This document shows positions 41,614 through 52,784 of a DNA stretch of 64,000 bases, piece by piece. The translations under genes and the position numbers were made by a program. Source of the stretch: Kordiimonas laminariae (GTDB taxonomy: Bacteria > Pseudomonadota > Alphaproteobacteria > Sphingomonadales > Kordiimonadaceae). Within the stretch, counting starts at the first letter, position 1. Each line of letters opens with the position of its first letter. The notes below the pieces were generated by a model. It searched no databases, was not told where the DNA came from, and saw only the letters and a list, made by a program, of their open reading frames with translations. The DNA is taken from positions 1-64,000 of the forward strand of contig NZ_JAKQZA010000011.1 in NCBI RefSeq assembly GCF_023008165.1. Direction: 5' to 3'.

Positions 41614-42390
41614 TTAATCTGCTGTAACGGCCATTGCGTAATTTACTGCCACATCTCTGTCTGAAAGGCTCCATTTCTGCATAAATGGATTAAAGACAAA
41701 ACCAGTAGGAGCCTTCGGAGCAAATCCTGCTTTTTCTGAAAATGCGGCTAGTTCCTTTGGTGTAATGAATTTGTTCCAGTCGTGTGCGCCAACAGGCAAC
41801 CAGCGAAGGATATGCTCAGCGCCCACAATCGCGAATAAATATGCCTTTGCTGTGCGGTTGATGGTGCTGAGAAGCATGATGCCATCCGGCTTTAAAAGTT
41901 TACGGCAAGCGCTTAGGTAAATATCCACGTCTGCTACATGCTCGATAACTTCCATGTTAACGATAATATCAAACTGTTCTCCTGCTTCAGCTAAAGCTTC
42001 GGCAGTGTTGTTGCGGAAATCAATTTCAAGCCCACTTTGTTCGGCGTGCAGGCTGGCAGTTTTAATGTTTTTCTCAGAAGCATCGACGGCAACGACATCT
42101 GCACCCAGACGGCACATTGGTTCAGAAAGCAAGCCGCCGCCGCAGCCAATATCCAGAAGACGCAAGCCTTCAAATGGCTTTATGAGATTCGCTTCTAGAT
42201 CGAAGTGTTTTTCCACTTCCTGACGGATAAAACCGATTCGGGCCGGGTTCAGGATATGAAGCGGTTTGAAGGGGCCTTTGGGGTCCCACCAACTATCAGC
42301 AATTTTTGCAAAAAACTCTACTTCGTCAAGATCAACTGTTGCGCCTTTTGCGGTTGATTCAGCAATATTATTGCTTTCTTCGTTCAGCAT
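41614..42390 (-). CDS. ubiG: Ubiquinone biosynthesis O-methyltransferase UbiG
   Basis: 258 residues. Motif I is L-D-I-G-C-G-G-G-L-L-S-E-P, with V-D-A-S-E-K-N-I as the acidic strand and N-M-E-V-I-E-H-V-A-D-V as in UbiG. The N-terminal W-W-D-P-K-G-P-F-K-P-L-H-I-L-N-P segment is diagnostic. It carries out both O-methylation steps of ubiquinone synthesis. AGGA lies ahead of the ATG. It is divergent from lysC, as is common in alphaproteobacteria. Confidence 0.97.
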   Translation of the reverse strand: MLNEESNNIAESTAKGATVDLDEVEFFAKIADSWWDPKGPFKPLHILNPARIGFIRQEVEKHFDLEANLIKPFEGLRLLDIGCGGGLLSEPMCRLGADVVAVDASEKNIKTASLHAEQSGLEIDFRNNTAEALAEAGEQFDIIVNMEVIEHVADVDIYLSACRKLLKPDGIMLLSTINRTAKAYLFAIVGAEHILRWLPVGAHDWNKFITPKELAAFSEKAGFAPKAPTGFVFNPFMQKWSLSDRDVAVNYAMAVTAD

Positions 42391-42565
42391 TTCTTGTGTT
42401 CCTGATAAGGTTTTCCTATGTTAGCGCCCTTATCTATGCTTGCACCGCAGCATGGCAAGCTTTAAACAAATGCGCTGTATCTCCATTTGCCCTTTACGAT
42501 CTTTTTGGTCAAGTAGATTGCGGCAATTAGGCAGACTGTAAACATTGTAACGCCCGGGTTTATTT

Positions 42566-43792
42566 ATGGCACGTATTGTTAAGAAATTTGGTGGCACATC
42601 GGTTGGTGATATTGACCGTATTCGTAATGTGGCAAAACGAGTGGCCAAAGCAGTGGAAGAGGGGCATGAAGTTGCAGTTGTTGTTTCTGCAATGGCTGGT
42701 ACTACAAACCAGCTGGTGCAGTTCTGCCGAGAGGCAGCCCCTATGCATGATGCACGCGAGTATGACACCGTTGTAGCTGCAGGTGAACAGATCACCGCTG
42801 GCCTTCTTGCCATATGCCTTCAGGAAATGGGGGTTCCAGCCCGTTCATTTCTTGGGTGGCAGTTACCACTTCACACCAACAATGTGCATGGTGCCGCCCG
42901 GATTGAAGAAATTGAAACCGAAGCGCTTGAAACCTGTTTTGAAGGCGGCCGGGTGGCCGTTTGTGCCGGTTTCCAGGGGATTGCTGATGATAACCGTATC
43001 GCGACCTTGGGGCGCGGCGGTAGTGATACATCAGCCGTGGCACTTGCAGCTGCCCTTAAAGCGGACCGCTGTGATATTTATACAGATGTAGACGGGGTTT
43101 ATACGACAGACCCACGTATTGTGCCAAAAGCACGCAAGCTGGAAAAAGTAACATATGAAGAGATGCTTGAAATGGCGTCTCTTGGAGCCAAAGTATTGCA
43201 AACACGTTCTGTTGCGCTTGCCATGACCCACGGCGTGCGCACACAGGTGTTGTCTTCTTTTGAAGATAAGCCAGGAACGCTTGTTGTTAGTGAGGATGAA
43301 ATTGTGGAACAGGAAGTTGTAAGCGGTATTGCCTATTCTAGAGGCGAAGCAAAAGTAACAATCGTTGGCCTTGAGGACCGCCCAGGTCAGGTTTCGCACC
43401 TGTTTGCACCGCTCGCAGAAGAAAATCTGAATGTGGATATGATTGTACAGAGTGCCTCCGAGGATGGCGCTTCAACAGACGTTACTTTCACAGTTCCAGA
43501 GGATGATCTGAAGCGTACGGTTAAGGTTCTTGAAGATAATAAAGAGACAATGAAGTTCCGCGACCTTGTATATCGCGGCAATGTGTGCAAGGTATCTGTC
43601 GTTGGTGTCGGCATGCGTAGCCATGCAGGTGTTGCGGGTACAATGTTTGATACACTCGCCGACAAAGGCATCAATATTCAGGTGATCTCAACATCTGAAA
43701 TTAAAATTAGTGTAATTATTGACGCTGAATATACGGAGCTTGCTGTACGTGCACTCCATACCGCATACGGTTTGGATAAAGTGGAAGAATAA
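42566..43792 (+). CDS. lysC: Aspartate kinase with two C-terminal ACT domains
   Basis: 408 residues. The kinase domain starts with V-K-K-F-G-G-T-S-V and has G-R-G-G-S-D-T-S-A-V-A and the D-V-D-G-V-Y-T-T-D-P-R motif. Two ACT domains (about 265-405) supply feedback control by lysine/threonine. It catalyses the first step of the aspartate family pathway. It is separated by 37 bp from the downstream nitronate monooxygenase gene. Confidence 0.97.
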   Translation: MARIVKKFGGTSVGDIDRIRNVAKRVAKAVEEGHEVAVVVSAMAGTTNQLVQFCREAAPMHDAREYDTVVAAGEQITAGLLAICLQEMGVPARSFLGWQLPLHTNNVHGAARIEEIETEALETCFEGGRVAVCAGFQGIADDNRIATLGRGGSDTSAVALAAALKADRCDIYTDVDGVYTTDPRIVPKARKLEKVTYEEMLEMASLGAKVLQTRSVALAMTHGVRTQVLSSFEDKPGTLVVSEDEIVEQEVVSGIAYSRGEAKVTIVGLEDRPGQVSHLFAPLAEENLNVDMIVQSASEDGASTDVTFTVPEDDLKRTVKVLEDNKETMKFRDLVYRGNVCKVSVVGVGMRSHAGVAGTMFDTLADKGINIQVISTSEIKISVIIDAEYTELAVRALHTAYGLDKVEE

Positions 43793-43829
43793 CAGAATAG
43801 CATCCTTATAAACAGCCGGGAAGATTTGT

Positions 43830-44837
43830 ATGAGTGATACTGGTGCTGCACGCCTGAATGAACTGTGGAAACGTGGTACAGAGTTTTTAGGTAGCGAATA
43901 TGCGATCCTTGGTGGCGCGATGACATGGGTGTCAGAGCGTAATCTGGTTTCTGCTATTTCCAACGCTGGTGGCTTTGGTGTTATCGCTTGTGGCGGTATG
44001 GATACAGATCTTCTTGCAAAAGAAATTGCTGCAACACGTGAGCTGACAGACAAACCATTCGGTGTGAACCTGATCACACTTCATCCTGATCTGGATAATT
44101 TAATTGCGGTATGCCGCGAACAGAATGTGAGCCACGTTGTACTCGCCGGCGGTTTGCCAAGCGGTGGCGCAATTTCAGCTATTAAAGATTTTGGCGCAAA
44201 GCTGATGTGTTTTGCACCAACTGCAACACTTGCAAAGAAACTTGTACGTTCTGGTTCTGATGCCATCGTTATTGAAGGTAATGAAGCGGGTGGCCATATT
44301 GGGCCTGTTTCTACCAGCGTTCTAGCGCAAGAAATTTTGCCTGTTGTCCAGAATGTGCCTGTGTTTGTGGCAGGTGGTATTGGCCGTGGTGAAGTGATTG
44401 CTTCCTACCTTGAAATGGGTGCGTCTGGTGTTCAGCTAGGTACTCGCTTTGTGGTGGCTGAAGAGTGTGTGGCACACGAAAACTTCAAGAAAGCCTTCAT
44501 TTCTGCCAAAGCCCGTGACGCTGTTGCAAGCGTGCAGATTGATGAAAAATTCCCGGTAATCCCAGTACGTGCCCTTAAGAATGAAGGCACAGAACAGTTT
44601 ATGGTAACCCAGCGGGAAATCGTGTCGAAGTTCCATTCTGGTGAAATTGCACAGGATGATGGTCAGATGCAGATTGAGCATTATTGGGGTGGTGCACTTC
44701 GCCGCGCTGTGGTTGACGGTGATGTGCAAACTGGTTCAGTAATGGCTGGACAAAGTGTTGGCATGGCAAAACGTGTTGAACCGACACAAAATATTATTAA
44801 TGAGCTTGTAGAACAAGCCCAGAACCACTTAGGTTAA
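43830..44837 (+). CDS. Nitronate monooxygenase/2-nitropropane dioxygenase family protein
   Basis: 335 residues with an FMN TIM barrel of the NPD family: A-I-L-G-G-A-M-T-W at the start, G-N-E-A-G-G-H-I-G and G-G-I-G-R-G-E in the phosphate-binding part. Related proteins oxidise alkyl nitronates or act as enoyl-ACP reductases (FabK type). The gene lies between lysC and ptsP, in the order common in alphaproteobacteria. Actual substrate unknown. Confidence 0.9.
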   Translation: MSDTGAARLNELWKRGTEFLGSEYAILGGAMTWVSERNLVSAISNAGGFGVIACGGMDTDLLAKEIAATRELTDKPFGVNLITLHPDLDNLIAVCREQNVSHVVLAGGLPSGGAISAIKDFGAKLMCFAPTATLAKKLVRSGSDAIVIEGNEAGGHIGPVSTSVLAQEILPVVQNVPVFVAGGIGRGEVIASYLEMGASGVQLGTRFVVAEECVAHENFKKAFISAKARDAVASVQIDEKFPVIPVRALKNEGTEQFMVTQREIVSKFHSGEIAQDDGQMQIEHYWGGALRRAVVDGDVQTGSVMAGQSVGMAKRVEPTQNIINELVEQAQNHLG

Positions 44838-44899
44838 GGCCACCGTTTTAACCTTGAACGTACGTTCGCTTAATTTGAACTTTAGAAAAGGGGGTCTGC

Positions 44900-47161
44900 T
44901 TGACTGACCATGTAAGTCAGCCAAGATTGCTTTTGAGACGTTTGCACAGCGTGATGGCAAGCGGCGGTAAAGCACAAGACAAACTTGATCGAGTTGTTCG
45001 GGTGATTGCCCAGAATATGGTGGCAGAGGTATGTTCAATATACCTCTCACGTGCAGGTGGTATCCTTGAGCTTTTCGCAACAGAGGGCCTTAAGGAAGAA
45101 GCGGTTCACCAAACACGTCTCCGGGTTGGTGAAGGCCTTGTAGGCCTTGTGGCTGAACGCGGTCTTCCGCTTAATCTATCAGAAGCACCGCAACACCCAC
45201 GCTTTGTATATCGTGCTGAAACTGGTGAGGATATTTACCACAGCTTCCTTGGTGTGCCGGTATTGCGGGCTGGTAAGGTAACAGGCGTTCTTGTTGTTCA
45301 GAATGTAACGCCCCGAAAATACCGTCCAGAGGAAGTAGAAGCCCTGCAAACCATTTCTATGGTGTTGGCGGAGCTGGTAACTTCAGGTGAACTTGTTGAC
45401 CAAGAAGAATTAGCAGAAGATGCTACCGATATAGGTGAGCCCGTGAGGTTGGACGGCATGGTTATGGCGTCTGGTGTTGGCGCTGGTATTGCCATCTTCC
45501 ACCAGCCACAGGTGAAAATCACCAAAACGGTTGCTGATGATGTGGATGAAGAACGTGTTCGGCTTGAAGATGCACTTGGCGCTATGCGCTTGCAGCTTGA
45601 AGAAATGATCCAGCATCCAGATCTCGCCCATGGCGGTGAACACCGAGAGGTTTTAGAAACCTACCGTATGTTTGCCTATGATCAGGGCTGGCAGGATAAA
45701 ATGCATGCGGCCGTGCAGTCTGGTCTAACAGCAGAAGCCGCTGTGAATAAAATCCAGCAGGAAAACCGTGCTCGCATGGCAAAAATCCCTGATCCATATA
45801 TCAGGGAACGGATTGCTGATTTTGATGATCTCGCGACACGATTGATCCGCATTATTCAAGGTGATGAAAGTAACTACCGTACACAGTTAACTGAGGATTC
45901 GGTTCTAATCGCCAGGAACGTGGGTCCTGCTGAATTGATGGACTATGACCAGCAGTATCTGAAAGCTATTGTGCTTGAGGAAGGTTCCGTAACTGCGCAC
46001 GTAACCATCATTGCGCGCGCAATGGGTATTCCCGTTATTGGGCGCGTTTCTGATTTGCTTACGCATGTTCAAACTGGTGAGCATATTATTGTGGATGCCA
46101 GCAGTGCCCACGTTTATGTCCGCCCAACCGAAGATGTTATTGAAAGCTACCGTAGTAACCTTGAGATACAGGAACAACTGTTCGCGGAATATGCTGCGGA
46201 ACGAGAGCTACCTGCTGAAACGCTTGATGGCGAGCGTATTGATCTGTTTATGAATGCTGGCCTGCTTGTTGATTTGCCAAGCCTCGACAATACGGGCGCC
46301 TGCGGTATTGGCCTGTTCCGTACTGAATTTCAGTTTATGGTGTCGCCAGCGCTGCCGAAGGTGGATGAGCAAACTAAAATCTATAAAGCGGCACTGGATG
46401 CTGCGGGTGATAAGCCCGTAGTTTTCCGCACACTTGATATTGGTGGTGATAAGCAGGTGCCGTTCCTGCCGAGGGATGAAGAAGAAAACCCTGCAATGGG
46501 GTGGCGTGCTATCCGCATTGCTCTTGATCGGCCTGCACTACTCAGGTTCCAGCTTAGAGCGCTTCTTTATGCTGCTGCGGGTAAAACGCTGCATGTGATG
46601 TTCCCGATGATTGCCGAGGTAGCTGAACTGAGACGTTGTAAGGCGATTTTGAACAAAGAAATTTTACGCCTGAAGAAATTCGATAAGGAGCCGCCAGTTG
46701 ACGTGAAGGTGGGTTGTATGCTTGAGGTCCCGTCTCTAAGCTGGCAGCTTGATATTCTTCTACAGGAAATCGACTTTCTTTCCATCGGTACCAATGATTT
46801 GATGCAGTTCTTCTTTGCATGCGACAGAAGCAGCCCGCGACTTGCTGACCGATACGATCTTTTGGCACCACCTGTGCTTGCTTTCCTTCATATGATTGTT
46901 CAGAGTTGTCATGAAGCAAATGTGCCGGTGACGCTTTGTGGCGAAATGGGCGGGCGTCCCATTGATGCTATGGCGCTTATTGCGCTCGGATTGAAGCGGC
47001 TTTCAGTATCCCCTACATCAGTAGGTCCCGTAAAGCGAATGATCCGTTCCGTTCATATGGGACAACTTAGAGATTTCATGCTTTCCAACATTAAATCGCC
47101 AGAGCATTCGATTCGCGACTCGCTCACTCATTTCGCCAAGGATCATGGTATAAAAGTTTGA
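44900..47161 (+). CDS. ptsP: PEP-protein phosphotransferase of the nitrogen PTS (EI-Ntr)
   Basis: 753 residues from a TTG with GGGGG 5 nt upstream. An N-terminal GAF domain (about 20-155) precedes the PEP-utiliser domains. The phosphorylated His is about H367 (V-T-A-H-V-T-I-I-A-R). The C-terminal barrel holds the F-R-T-E-F-Q-F and G-T-N-D-L-M-Q-F motifs and the active Cys near the C-G-E-M-G-G loop. It starts the nitrogen-PTS phosphorelay in response to glutamine. Confidence 0.96.
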   Translation: MTDHVSQPRLLLRRLHSVMASGGKAQDKLDRVVRVIAQNMVAEVCSIYLSRAGGILELFATEGLKEEAVHQTRLRVGEGLVGLVAERGLPLNLSEAPQHPRFVYRAETGEDIYHSFLGVPVLRAGKVTGVLVVQNVTPRKYRPEEVEALQTISMVLAELVTSGELVDQEELAEDATDIGEPVRLDGMVMASGVGAGIAIFHQPQVKITKTVADDVDEERVRLEDALGAMRLQLEEMIQHPDLAHGGEHREVLETYRMFAYDQGWQDKMHAAVQSGLTAEAAVNKIQQENRARMAKIPDPYIRERIADFDDLATRLIRIIQGDESNYRTQLTEDSVLIARNVGPAELMDYDQQYLKAIVLEEGSVTAHVTIIARAMGIPVIGRVSDLLTHVQTGEHIIVDASSAHVYVRPTEDVIESYRSNLEIQEQLFAEYAAERELPAETLDGERIDLFMNAGLLVDLPSLDNTGACGIGLFRTEFQFMVSPALPKVDEQTKIYKAALDAAGDKPVVFRTLDIGGDKQVPFLPRDEEENPAMGWRAIRIALDRPALLRFQLRALLYAAAGKTLHVMFPMIAEVAELRRCKAILNKEILRLKKFDKEPPVDVKVGCMLEVPSLSWQLDILLQEIDFLSIGTNDLMQFFFACDRSSPRLADRYDLLAPPVLAFLHMIVQSCHEANVPVTLCGEMGGRPIDAMALIALGLKRLSVSPTSVGPVKRMIRSVHMGQLRDFMLSNIKSPEHSIRDSLTHFAKDHGIKV

Positions 47162-47440
47162 AAAAGCGGTTTTTAGCCTAAAAAAACGTTTAAATTCAGC
47201 AATTTTCCATAGAATCTTAAATATATTTGACAGTTACGTAGAAATGTATTTCTTCTTTAGCGTGGCTTAAGAAACAACCGTGATTACAACAACTAAGCCA
47301 CTACCTCAGGCAATCTGACTACGGGGACCTCCGATTGTTTGTGGTTTCGATCAATTCAGGGGAGCTGATCGTAAATTTGTTGGTACCCGGTGCAAAAGCA
47401 TTGGAACTGTTGGCAAAATAGTCAACAGGGGACGGTTATT

Positions 47441-48316
47441 ATGAACTATGATAATGTATCAGTTTCTGAGTTGTTTAAAAAAGCCCGCGAAGAGCAGGGT
47501 TTAGATATTAAAGAGATCGCGTCTGATATCTGTGTGCAGTCGCATTATCTTGAAGCAATTGAAGCTGGCAAATTTGAAAAACTTCCTGAACAAACTTTCG
47601 CGTTAGGTTTCGTGAAATCTTATGCGCGTGTTTTAAAGCTTGATATAGATGATGCGGTAAACGCCTATAAAGCTGAAATAGGCGTGGAAGAAATTAAGCC
47701 AGTTGTTACTAACCACTCTCCAGCCACTACAAAAACACCTGCTAAAACTGGTTTGCCATCGTGGCTTTCACCGGTAGCCGGGCTCGTCGGTGCAGCTGGT
47801 GTTTGGGTGTGGATGAGCGGTGGCATGGTAACACTTTCATATTCTGAAGCCTATGAAACCAGTGTTGAAGAGGCTCAGTTGGCTGCCGTTACTGCACAAC
47901 TGGAAAAATCTCCGATTGAAAGTGTGGCTGCTGAGGCGAAAGCTGCCAAGTTTGTTGAGCCACCTGCTGATTTGCATGATACCCTTGCGGTTGAAACGCT
48001 AACATCATCTGCTACATCCCTTTTCCTTCCTGCTGCCCATGCTGATGAAGCACCAGAAGTTAAAGGTATGAACAAACAAATCCTTCTGGAAGCAGTTGAA
48101 GATAGTTGGGTACGTATCGGTAATCCTGATGGCACAGAAGTATGGTCTGGTATCTTGCGACAGGGACAAACCTTTCGCCCGGAAACCGGCGACGTCATGC
48201 TTTTATCTACGAGCAATGCTGGTGGTATCAAGCTTTCCGTTCGCGGTGAAACATCTGAATTGCTTGGTTCACGCGGTACTATAGTCAGTGAAATGCGCCT
48301 CAATCTTTCTGAATAA
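47441..48316 (+). CDS. rodZ: RodZ-like protein (HTH, membrane helix, DUF4115)
   Basis: 291 residues from ATG 47441 with GGGGAC upstream. Residues about 5-75 are an XRE/HTH_25 domain typical of RodZ. A hydrophobic segment (about 105-128) is followed by an Ala/Glu-rich linker. The last 80 residues are a DUF4115 domain (S-W-V-R-I-G-N-P-D-G...F-R-P-E-T-G-D). RodZ links MreB to the cell-wall machinery. Placement just before ispG is widely conserved. The 279-bp gap upstream shows no other recognised feature. Confidence 0.88.
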   Translation: MNYDNVSVSELFKKAREEQGLDIKEIASDICVQSHYLEAIEAGKFEKLPEQTFALGFVKSYARVLKLDIDDAVNAYKAEIGVEEIKPVVTNHSPATTKTPAKTGLPSWLSPVAGLVGAAGVWVWMSGGMVTLSYSEAYETSVEEAQLAAVTAQLEKSPIESVAAEAKAAKFVEPPADLHDTLAVETLTSSATSLFLPAAHADEAPEVKGMNKQILLEAVEDSWVRIGNPDGTEVWSGILRQGQTFRPETGDVMLLSTSNAGGIKLSVRGETSELLGSRGTIVSEMRLNLSE

Positions 48317-48323
48317 ATTAAGA

Positions 48324-48349
48324 ATGGCGGAGTCTTTTCGCCATATTTC
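48324..48349 (+). terminator. Weak hairpin terminator after the rodZ-like gene
   Basis: ATGGCG (48324-48329) and CGCCAT (48339-48344), followed by ATTTCACTTT. The stem is short, so termination may be incomplete and ispG may receive read-through. Confidence 0.35.
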
Positions 48350-48460
48350 ACTTTAAAATTTGATCAAAAAATACTCAGCGGATGGATTCCTTCCTTCCGC
48401 TTGTGGCGTTTCTCCTTTATAAGCCTCATAAACATGGCAGAACTGTAAGGATTAAACGCA

Positions 48461-49573
48461 ATGAGCGTGCGCCCGTGGAGAGATGTAATCAGAAGAAAAT
48501 CCCGCCAGATTATGGTTGGGAATGTACCTGTTGGTGGCGATGCCCCCATTACAGTACAAACGATGACAAACACTCTAACCTCAGATGCCAACGCAACCCT
48601 TAACCAGATCAGGCAAGCTGAAGAAGCAGGTGTGGACATTGTTCGGGTTTCTTGCCCGGATGAAGCGTCAACCGCTGCGATGCCAACGATTTGCCGGGAA
48701 GCGAAAGTGCCCGTGGTGGCGGATATCCATTTCCATTATAAACGTGCCTTAGAAGCTGCAGACGCTGGCGCAGCGTGCCTTCGCATTAATCCTGGTAATA
48801 TCGGTTCCGAAGAACGCGTGAAAGAAGTGGTGCGTGCGGCCAAGGCCAATGGCTGTTCTATGCGTATTGGCGTGAACGCTGGTTCTCTGGAAAAACACTT
48901 GCTTGAAAAATATGCGGAGCCATGCCCCGAAGCGCTAGTGGAAAGCGCTTTAGAACATGCCCGTATTCTGGAAGACAATGATTTCTTTGATTTCAAAATC
49001 AGCGTGAAAGCATCTGATGTGTTCCTTGCAGTAGCTGCATACCACGGCCTAGCAGATGCATGTGATTACCCACTTCACTTAGGTATTACAGAGGCTGGTG
49101 CGCTTCGTGGCGGTACCGTGAAATCATCCATCGGGCTTGGTTCACTTCTTTGGGCCGGCATTGGCGATACTATCCGTGTATCCCTATCCGCTGATCCTGT
49201 TGAGGAAGTGAAAGTTGGTTTTGAACTTCTCAAATCTCTCGGCCTAAGGCACCGCGGTGTACAGATTGTATCTTGCCCATCCTGTGCCCGTCAGGCTTTT
49301 CCTGTGATTAAAACCGTTGAAGTGCTGGAAGAGCGCCTCAGCCATATTCATACACCAATGAGCCTCTCTATTATTGGCTGTGTGGTAAATGGTCCGGGCG
49401 AAGCACGCGAGACAGATATTGGTCTGACAGGTGGCGGTAACGGGAACCATATGGTGTATCTGTCTGGCGTGACAGACCATAAAATCACCGATGATAAACT
49501 CGTAGATCATATTGTTGAGCTTGTAGAAGAAAAAGCAGCCCAGATTGATGCGGCAGCTGAAGCCAACTCTTAG
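48461..49573 (+). CDS. ispG: 4-hydroxy-3-methylbut-2-enyl diphosphate synthase (flavodoxin)
   Basis: 370 residues. The start [26 protein letters not shown] and the Fe-S Cys of S-C-P-S-C-A-R and C-V-V-N-G-P-G-E-A identify IspG/GcpE. It makes HMBPP in the non-mevalonate isoprenoid pathway with a 4Fe-4S cluster. It is 21 bp upstream of hisS, with which it likely forms an operon. Confidence 0.97.
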   Translation: MSVRPWRDVIRRKSRQIMVGNVPVGGDAPITVQTMTNTLTSDANATLNQIRQAEEAGVDIVRVSCPDEASTAAMPTICREAKVPVVADIHFHYKRALEAADAGAACLRINPGNIGSEERVKEVVRAAKANGCSMRIGVNAGSLEKHLLEKYAEPCPEALVESALEHARILEDNDFFDFKISVKASDVFLAVAAYHGLADACDYPLHLGITEAGALRGGTVKSSIGLGSLLWAGIGDTIRVSLSADPVEEVKVGFELLKSLGLRHRGVQIVSCPSCARQAFPVIKTVEVLEERLSHIHTPMSLSIIGCVVNGPGEARETDIGLTGGGNGNHMVYLSGVTDHKITDDKLVDHIVELVEEKAAQIDAAAEANS

Positions 49574-49594
49574 CTATTTTTGAAGGAATTTACA

Positions 49595-50836
49595 GTGTCC
49601 AAGCTGCAACCAGCACGGGGTACCCGTGATATTTATGGTGAAGACGCCAGAAACATGACTGCTGTGGTGGATACCTTCCGCCGAGTGGCCGGTACATATG
49701 GCTTTGAAGAACTGGCGACACCTATTTTTGAATTTACCGAGGTTTACAAACGCCCTCTTGGTGAAGCGTCTGATATCGTTTCGAAAGAGATGTACACGTT
49801 TGAAGATCGCGGCGGTGAAGAAGTAACACTACGCCCTGAATTTACAGCAGGTGTGTGTCGAGCCTTTATCTCAAACGGCATGCAGCAGAAACTGCCGTGC
49901 CGTTTGATGAGCCACGGCCCGGCGTTCCGTTATGAACGCCCACAAAAAGGTCGGTACCGCCAATTCCATCAGATCAATGCAGAGCTTCTTGGTCAGGATA
50001 GCCCGGAAGCTGATATCGACATGATTGCAATGGCGTGGCGCTTACTGAAAGACCTTGGTCTTGGTGACAAGGTGATGTTGCATCTGAATACACTGGGCGA
50101 TAAAGAAAGCCGTGCTGATTATCGTGCTGCACTTGTGGCTTATTTCGAAGGTCATAAAGAGAAGCTTTCCGAAGACAGTTTGCGCCGTCTTGAAAGTAAT
50201 CCGCTCCGTATCCTTGATAGTAAGGACGAGAGCGATAAGGAAGTTGTGGCGAACGCGCCAAAGCTTTCTGAGCATTTGAACGACGCATCAAGCGCTTTCT
50301 TTGAAACAGTGAAGAAGGGCCTTGAAGCTGTTGGCGTACCTTATAATCATGATGAACGTCTCGTGCGCGGCATGGATTATTACTGTCACACTGCATTTGA
50401 GTTCGTGACCACTGAACTTGGTGCTCAAGGCACTGTTCTTGGTGGTGGCCGTTATGATGGTCTTATCGAGCAACTTGGTGGTCCTGCGGTTGCTGGTGTA
50501 GGTTGGGCAGGCGGTATTGAACGCTTGGCAATGCTTTCAGAAGCTGGCGGTGAACCTGCGCGCCCTGTGGTTATCATGCCAATGGGTGAAGCTGGCACCA
50601 TGAAAGGCCTTGAAGTTGCTGAAACCCTCCGCGGTGAAGGTTTTGTGGTAACGGCTGACCGTTCTGGCAACATGAAAAAACGTATGAACCGGGCTGATAA
50701 AGCGAACGCTGCTTTTGCTGTGATCATTGGTGACAATGAAGTAGAGCAAGGTGTGGTAACGCTGAAACGCTTGGACAGTGGTGAGCAGTCTGAAGTGGCA
50801 TTTGCTGATCTCGCTACTGCCATCAAAACTAATTAA
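49595..50836 (+). CDS. hisS: Histidyl-tRNA synthetase
   Basis: 413 residues from GTG 49595 with AAGGA 7 nt upstream (a TTG at 49580 is in frame). Class II motifs are present: motif 2 [20 protein letters not shown], the histidine loops L-V-R-G-M-D-Y-Y and [10 protein letters not shown]-terminal anticodon domain follows. It charges tRNA-His. prfA follows 14 bp later. Confidence 0.97.
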   Translation: MSKLQPARGTRDIYGEDARNMTAVVDTFRRVAGTYGFEELATPIFEFTEVYKRPLGEASDIVSKEMYTFEDRGGEEVTLRPEFTAGVCRAFISNGMQQKLPCRLMSHGPAFRYERPQKGRYRQFHQINAELLGQDSPEADIDMIAMAWRLLKDLGLGDKVMLHLNTLGDKESRADYRAALVAYFEGHKEKLSEDSLRRLESNPLRILDSKDESDKEVVANAPKLSEHLNDASSAFFETVKKGLEAVGVPYNHDERLVRGMDYYCHTAFEFVTTELGAQGTVLGGGRYDGLIEQLGGPAVAGVGWAGGIERLAMLSEAGGEPARPVVIMPMGEAGTMKGLEVAETLRGEGFVVTADRSGNMKKRMNRADKANAAFAVIIGDNEVEQGVVTLKRLDSGEQSEVAFADLATAIKTN

Positions 50837-50850
50837 AGGAGCGTTCTGCC

Positions 50851-51930
50851 GTGATTACTGATGAACGTATTTCTCAGCTTCTGGACCGTTATAGCTACCT
50901 TGAGCATTCGCTCGGTACACCAGATGAGTTCTCGAACGAAGAATTTGTAAAGCTGAGCAAAGAATATTCCGACCTTGGCCCAATTGTTGAGGCTGCGAAG
51001 GCGCTTCGTGATGGGCGTCAGGAAATGGTTGATCTGGCTGAAATGATGGAATCTGGCGATGATCCTGAAATGAAGGAACTTGCTCAGGAAGAATTCCATG
51101 ATTTGAAAGAACGTTTGCCAGAAATGGACCGTGAGCTTTCAATCGCGCTACTTCCAAAAGATGCTGCTGATGAACGCTCTGCGATTGTTGAAATTCGTGC
51201 AGGTACAGGCGGTGATGAAGCAGCCCTTTTTGCAGGTGATCTTTACCGTATGTATGAAGGTTATGCGGCTTCAAATGGATGGAAGGTGGAAATGATTTCA
51301 TCTTCTGCATCTGAAGTGGGTGGTTTTAAAGAAGTTGTTGCGAACGTAACAGGCCAGGGCGTGTTTGCACGCTTGAAGTTTGAATCCGGCGTACACCGTG
51401 TGCAGCGTGTACCGTCAACGGAATCAGGTGGCCGTATTCATACAAGTGCTGCAACAGTGGCGGTTCTTCCGGAAGCGGAAGAGGTTGACCTTGATATCAA
51501 ACAGGAAGATTTCCGTATTGATACCATGCGGGCATCGGGCTCTGGTGGTCAGCACGTAAACACCACCGATTCTGCGGTGCGTATTACCCACATTCCAACG
51601 GGTATTATGGTTGTGCAAAGCGAGAAATCACAGCACAAAAACCGCGACAAAGCCATGAAGATTATGATGGCACGTCTTTATGAGGTCGAGCGTGAAAAGC
51701 TGCACGCTGAGCGTTCTGAAGACCGTAAATCACAAGTTGGTTCCGGGGACCGTTCTGAACGTATCCGCACCTACAATTTCCCGCAGGGCCGTGTGACAGA
51801 TCACCGTATTGGTCTGACACTCCATAAGTTGGACCAAGTTCTGGCGGGCGATGGTCTTTCTGAAGTGGTGGAAGCACTTATTTCTGAAGATCAGGCGGAA
51901 CGTCTGTCAGCTATGGAAAACGGTTTCTAA
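50851..51930 (+). CDS. prfA: Peptide chain release factor 1
   Basis: 359 residues from GTG 50851 with AGGAGCG upstream. The catalytic G-G-Q is at 232-234 in [10 protein letters not shown], and the stop-codon reading motif appears as V-P-S-T-E (P-x-T type of RF1). It releases peptides at UAA and UAG. The stop overlaps the ATG of prmC by one base. Confidence 0.98.
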   Translation: MITDERISQLLDRYSYLEHSLGTPDEFSNEEFVKLSKEYSDLGPIVEAAKALRDGRQEMVDLAEMMESGDDPEMKELAQEEFHDLKERLPEMDRELSIALLPKDAADERSAIVEIRAGTGGDEAALFAGDLYRMYEGYAASNGWKVEMISSSASEVGGFKEVVANVTGQGVFARLKFESGVHRVQRVPSTESGGRIHTSAATVAVLPEAEEVDLDIKQEDFRIDTMRASGSGGQHVNTTDSAVRITHIPTGIMVVQSEKSQHKNRDKAMKIMMARLYEVEREKLHAERSEDRKSQVGSGDRSERIRTYNFPQGRVTDHRIGLTLHKLDQVLAGDGLSEVVEALISEDQAERLSAMENGF

Positions 51931-52784
51931 TGACTGCTTCCTATACGCCGCTTGCCCTTGTAAAGCAGGCGGCGAATGTTCTCACAAATAGTGAAACGGC
52001 ACGCCTTGATGCCGAATATCTCATGGCCGATGTGCTGCAGTGTAAGCGCATGGAGCTACCACTAAAGGCTATAGAGCTTACCGTTGTTGAGGCGACAAAA
52101 TTTGCTGGCTATCTTGAGCGCAGAAAAACCGGGGAACCGATAGCGCATATTCTCGGTACTCAGGAATTCTGGAGTCTGGAGTTTAAAGTAACACCAGCCA
52201 CGCTTATCCCGCGGCCAGATACGGAAACTCTTGTAGAGGTAACCCTTAAGCATCTTTCTGCTCAAAGTAAGGGCACTATTCTGGATATGGGTACAGGAAG
52301 TGGCTGTATTCTTTTAAGTTTACTTTCTGAGTTCCCAGCATATCAAGGAATTGGGGTTGACCGATCACCAGATGCTTTAGCCGTTGCATCAGAAAATGCT
52401 CAAAACCTGGGGTTCTCTGAACGAACTACTTTTTTGGAAAGTGATTGGTTTTCAAATGTTGAAACGCCTGTTGGCGGCTTTACAGCGATCGTTTCCAATC
52501 CTCCTTATATCCCGAGTGCGGATATTGATGGCTTGATGCAGGATGTACGTGATTTTGAACCGCTTTCTGCTCTTGATGGCGGTGAAGATGGTCTCAATCC
52601 ATATCCCATTATTGCTGAAGGTGCTTTTGAGCGTTTGAGGTCTGGTGGTTTATTAGCTGTGGAGCTAGGTATTCATCAGGCAGAGAGTGTTGCAGATATT
52701 TTTCGTGGTGTGGGTTTTGTGGAAATTGAGGTTACGAATGATCTTGCAGGTATCGGGCGCGTAGTATCAGGGAAAAAAGTCTAG
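51930..52784 (+). CDS. prmC: Release factor glutamine methyltransferase PrmC
   Basis: 284 residues. Motif I is I-L-D-M-G-T-G-S-G-C-I-L-L and the N-P-P-Y motif is at 190-193, with R-P-D-T-E-T-L-V in the N-terminal part. It methylates the Gln of the G-G-Q loop in RF1 and RF2. Start and prfA stop share a base (TAATG), so translation is coupled. Confidence 0.96.
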   Translation: MTASYTPLALVKQAANVLTNSETARLDAEYLMADVLQCKRMELPLKAIELTVVEATKFAGYLERRKTGEPIAHILGTQEFWSLEFKVTPATLIPRPDTETLVEVTLKHLSAQSKGTILDMGTGSGCILLSLLSEFPAYQGIGVDRSPDALAVASENAQNLGFSERTTFLESDWFSNVETPVGGFTAIVSNPPYIPSADIDGLMQDVRDFEPLSALDGGEDGLNPYPIIAEGAFERLRSGGLLAVELGIHQAESVADIFRGVGFVEIEVTNDLAGIGRVVSGKKV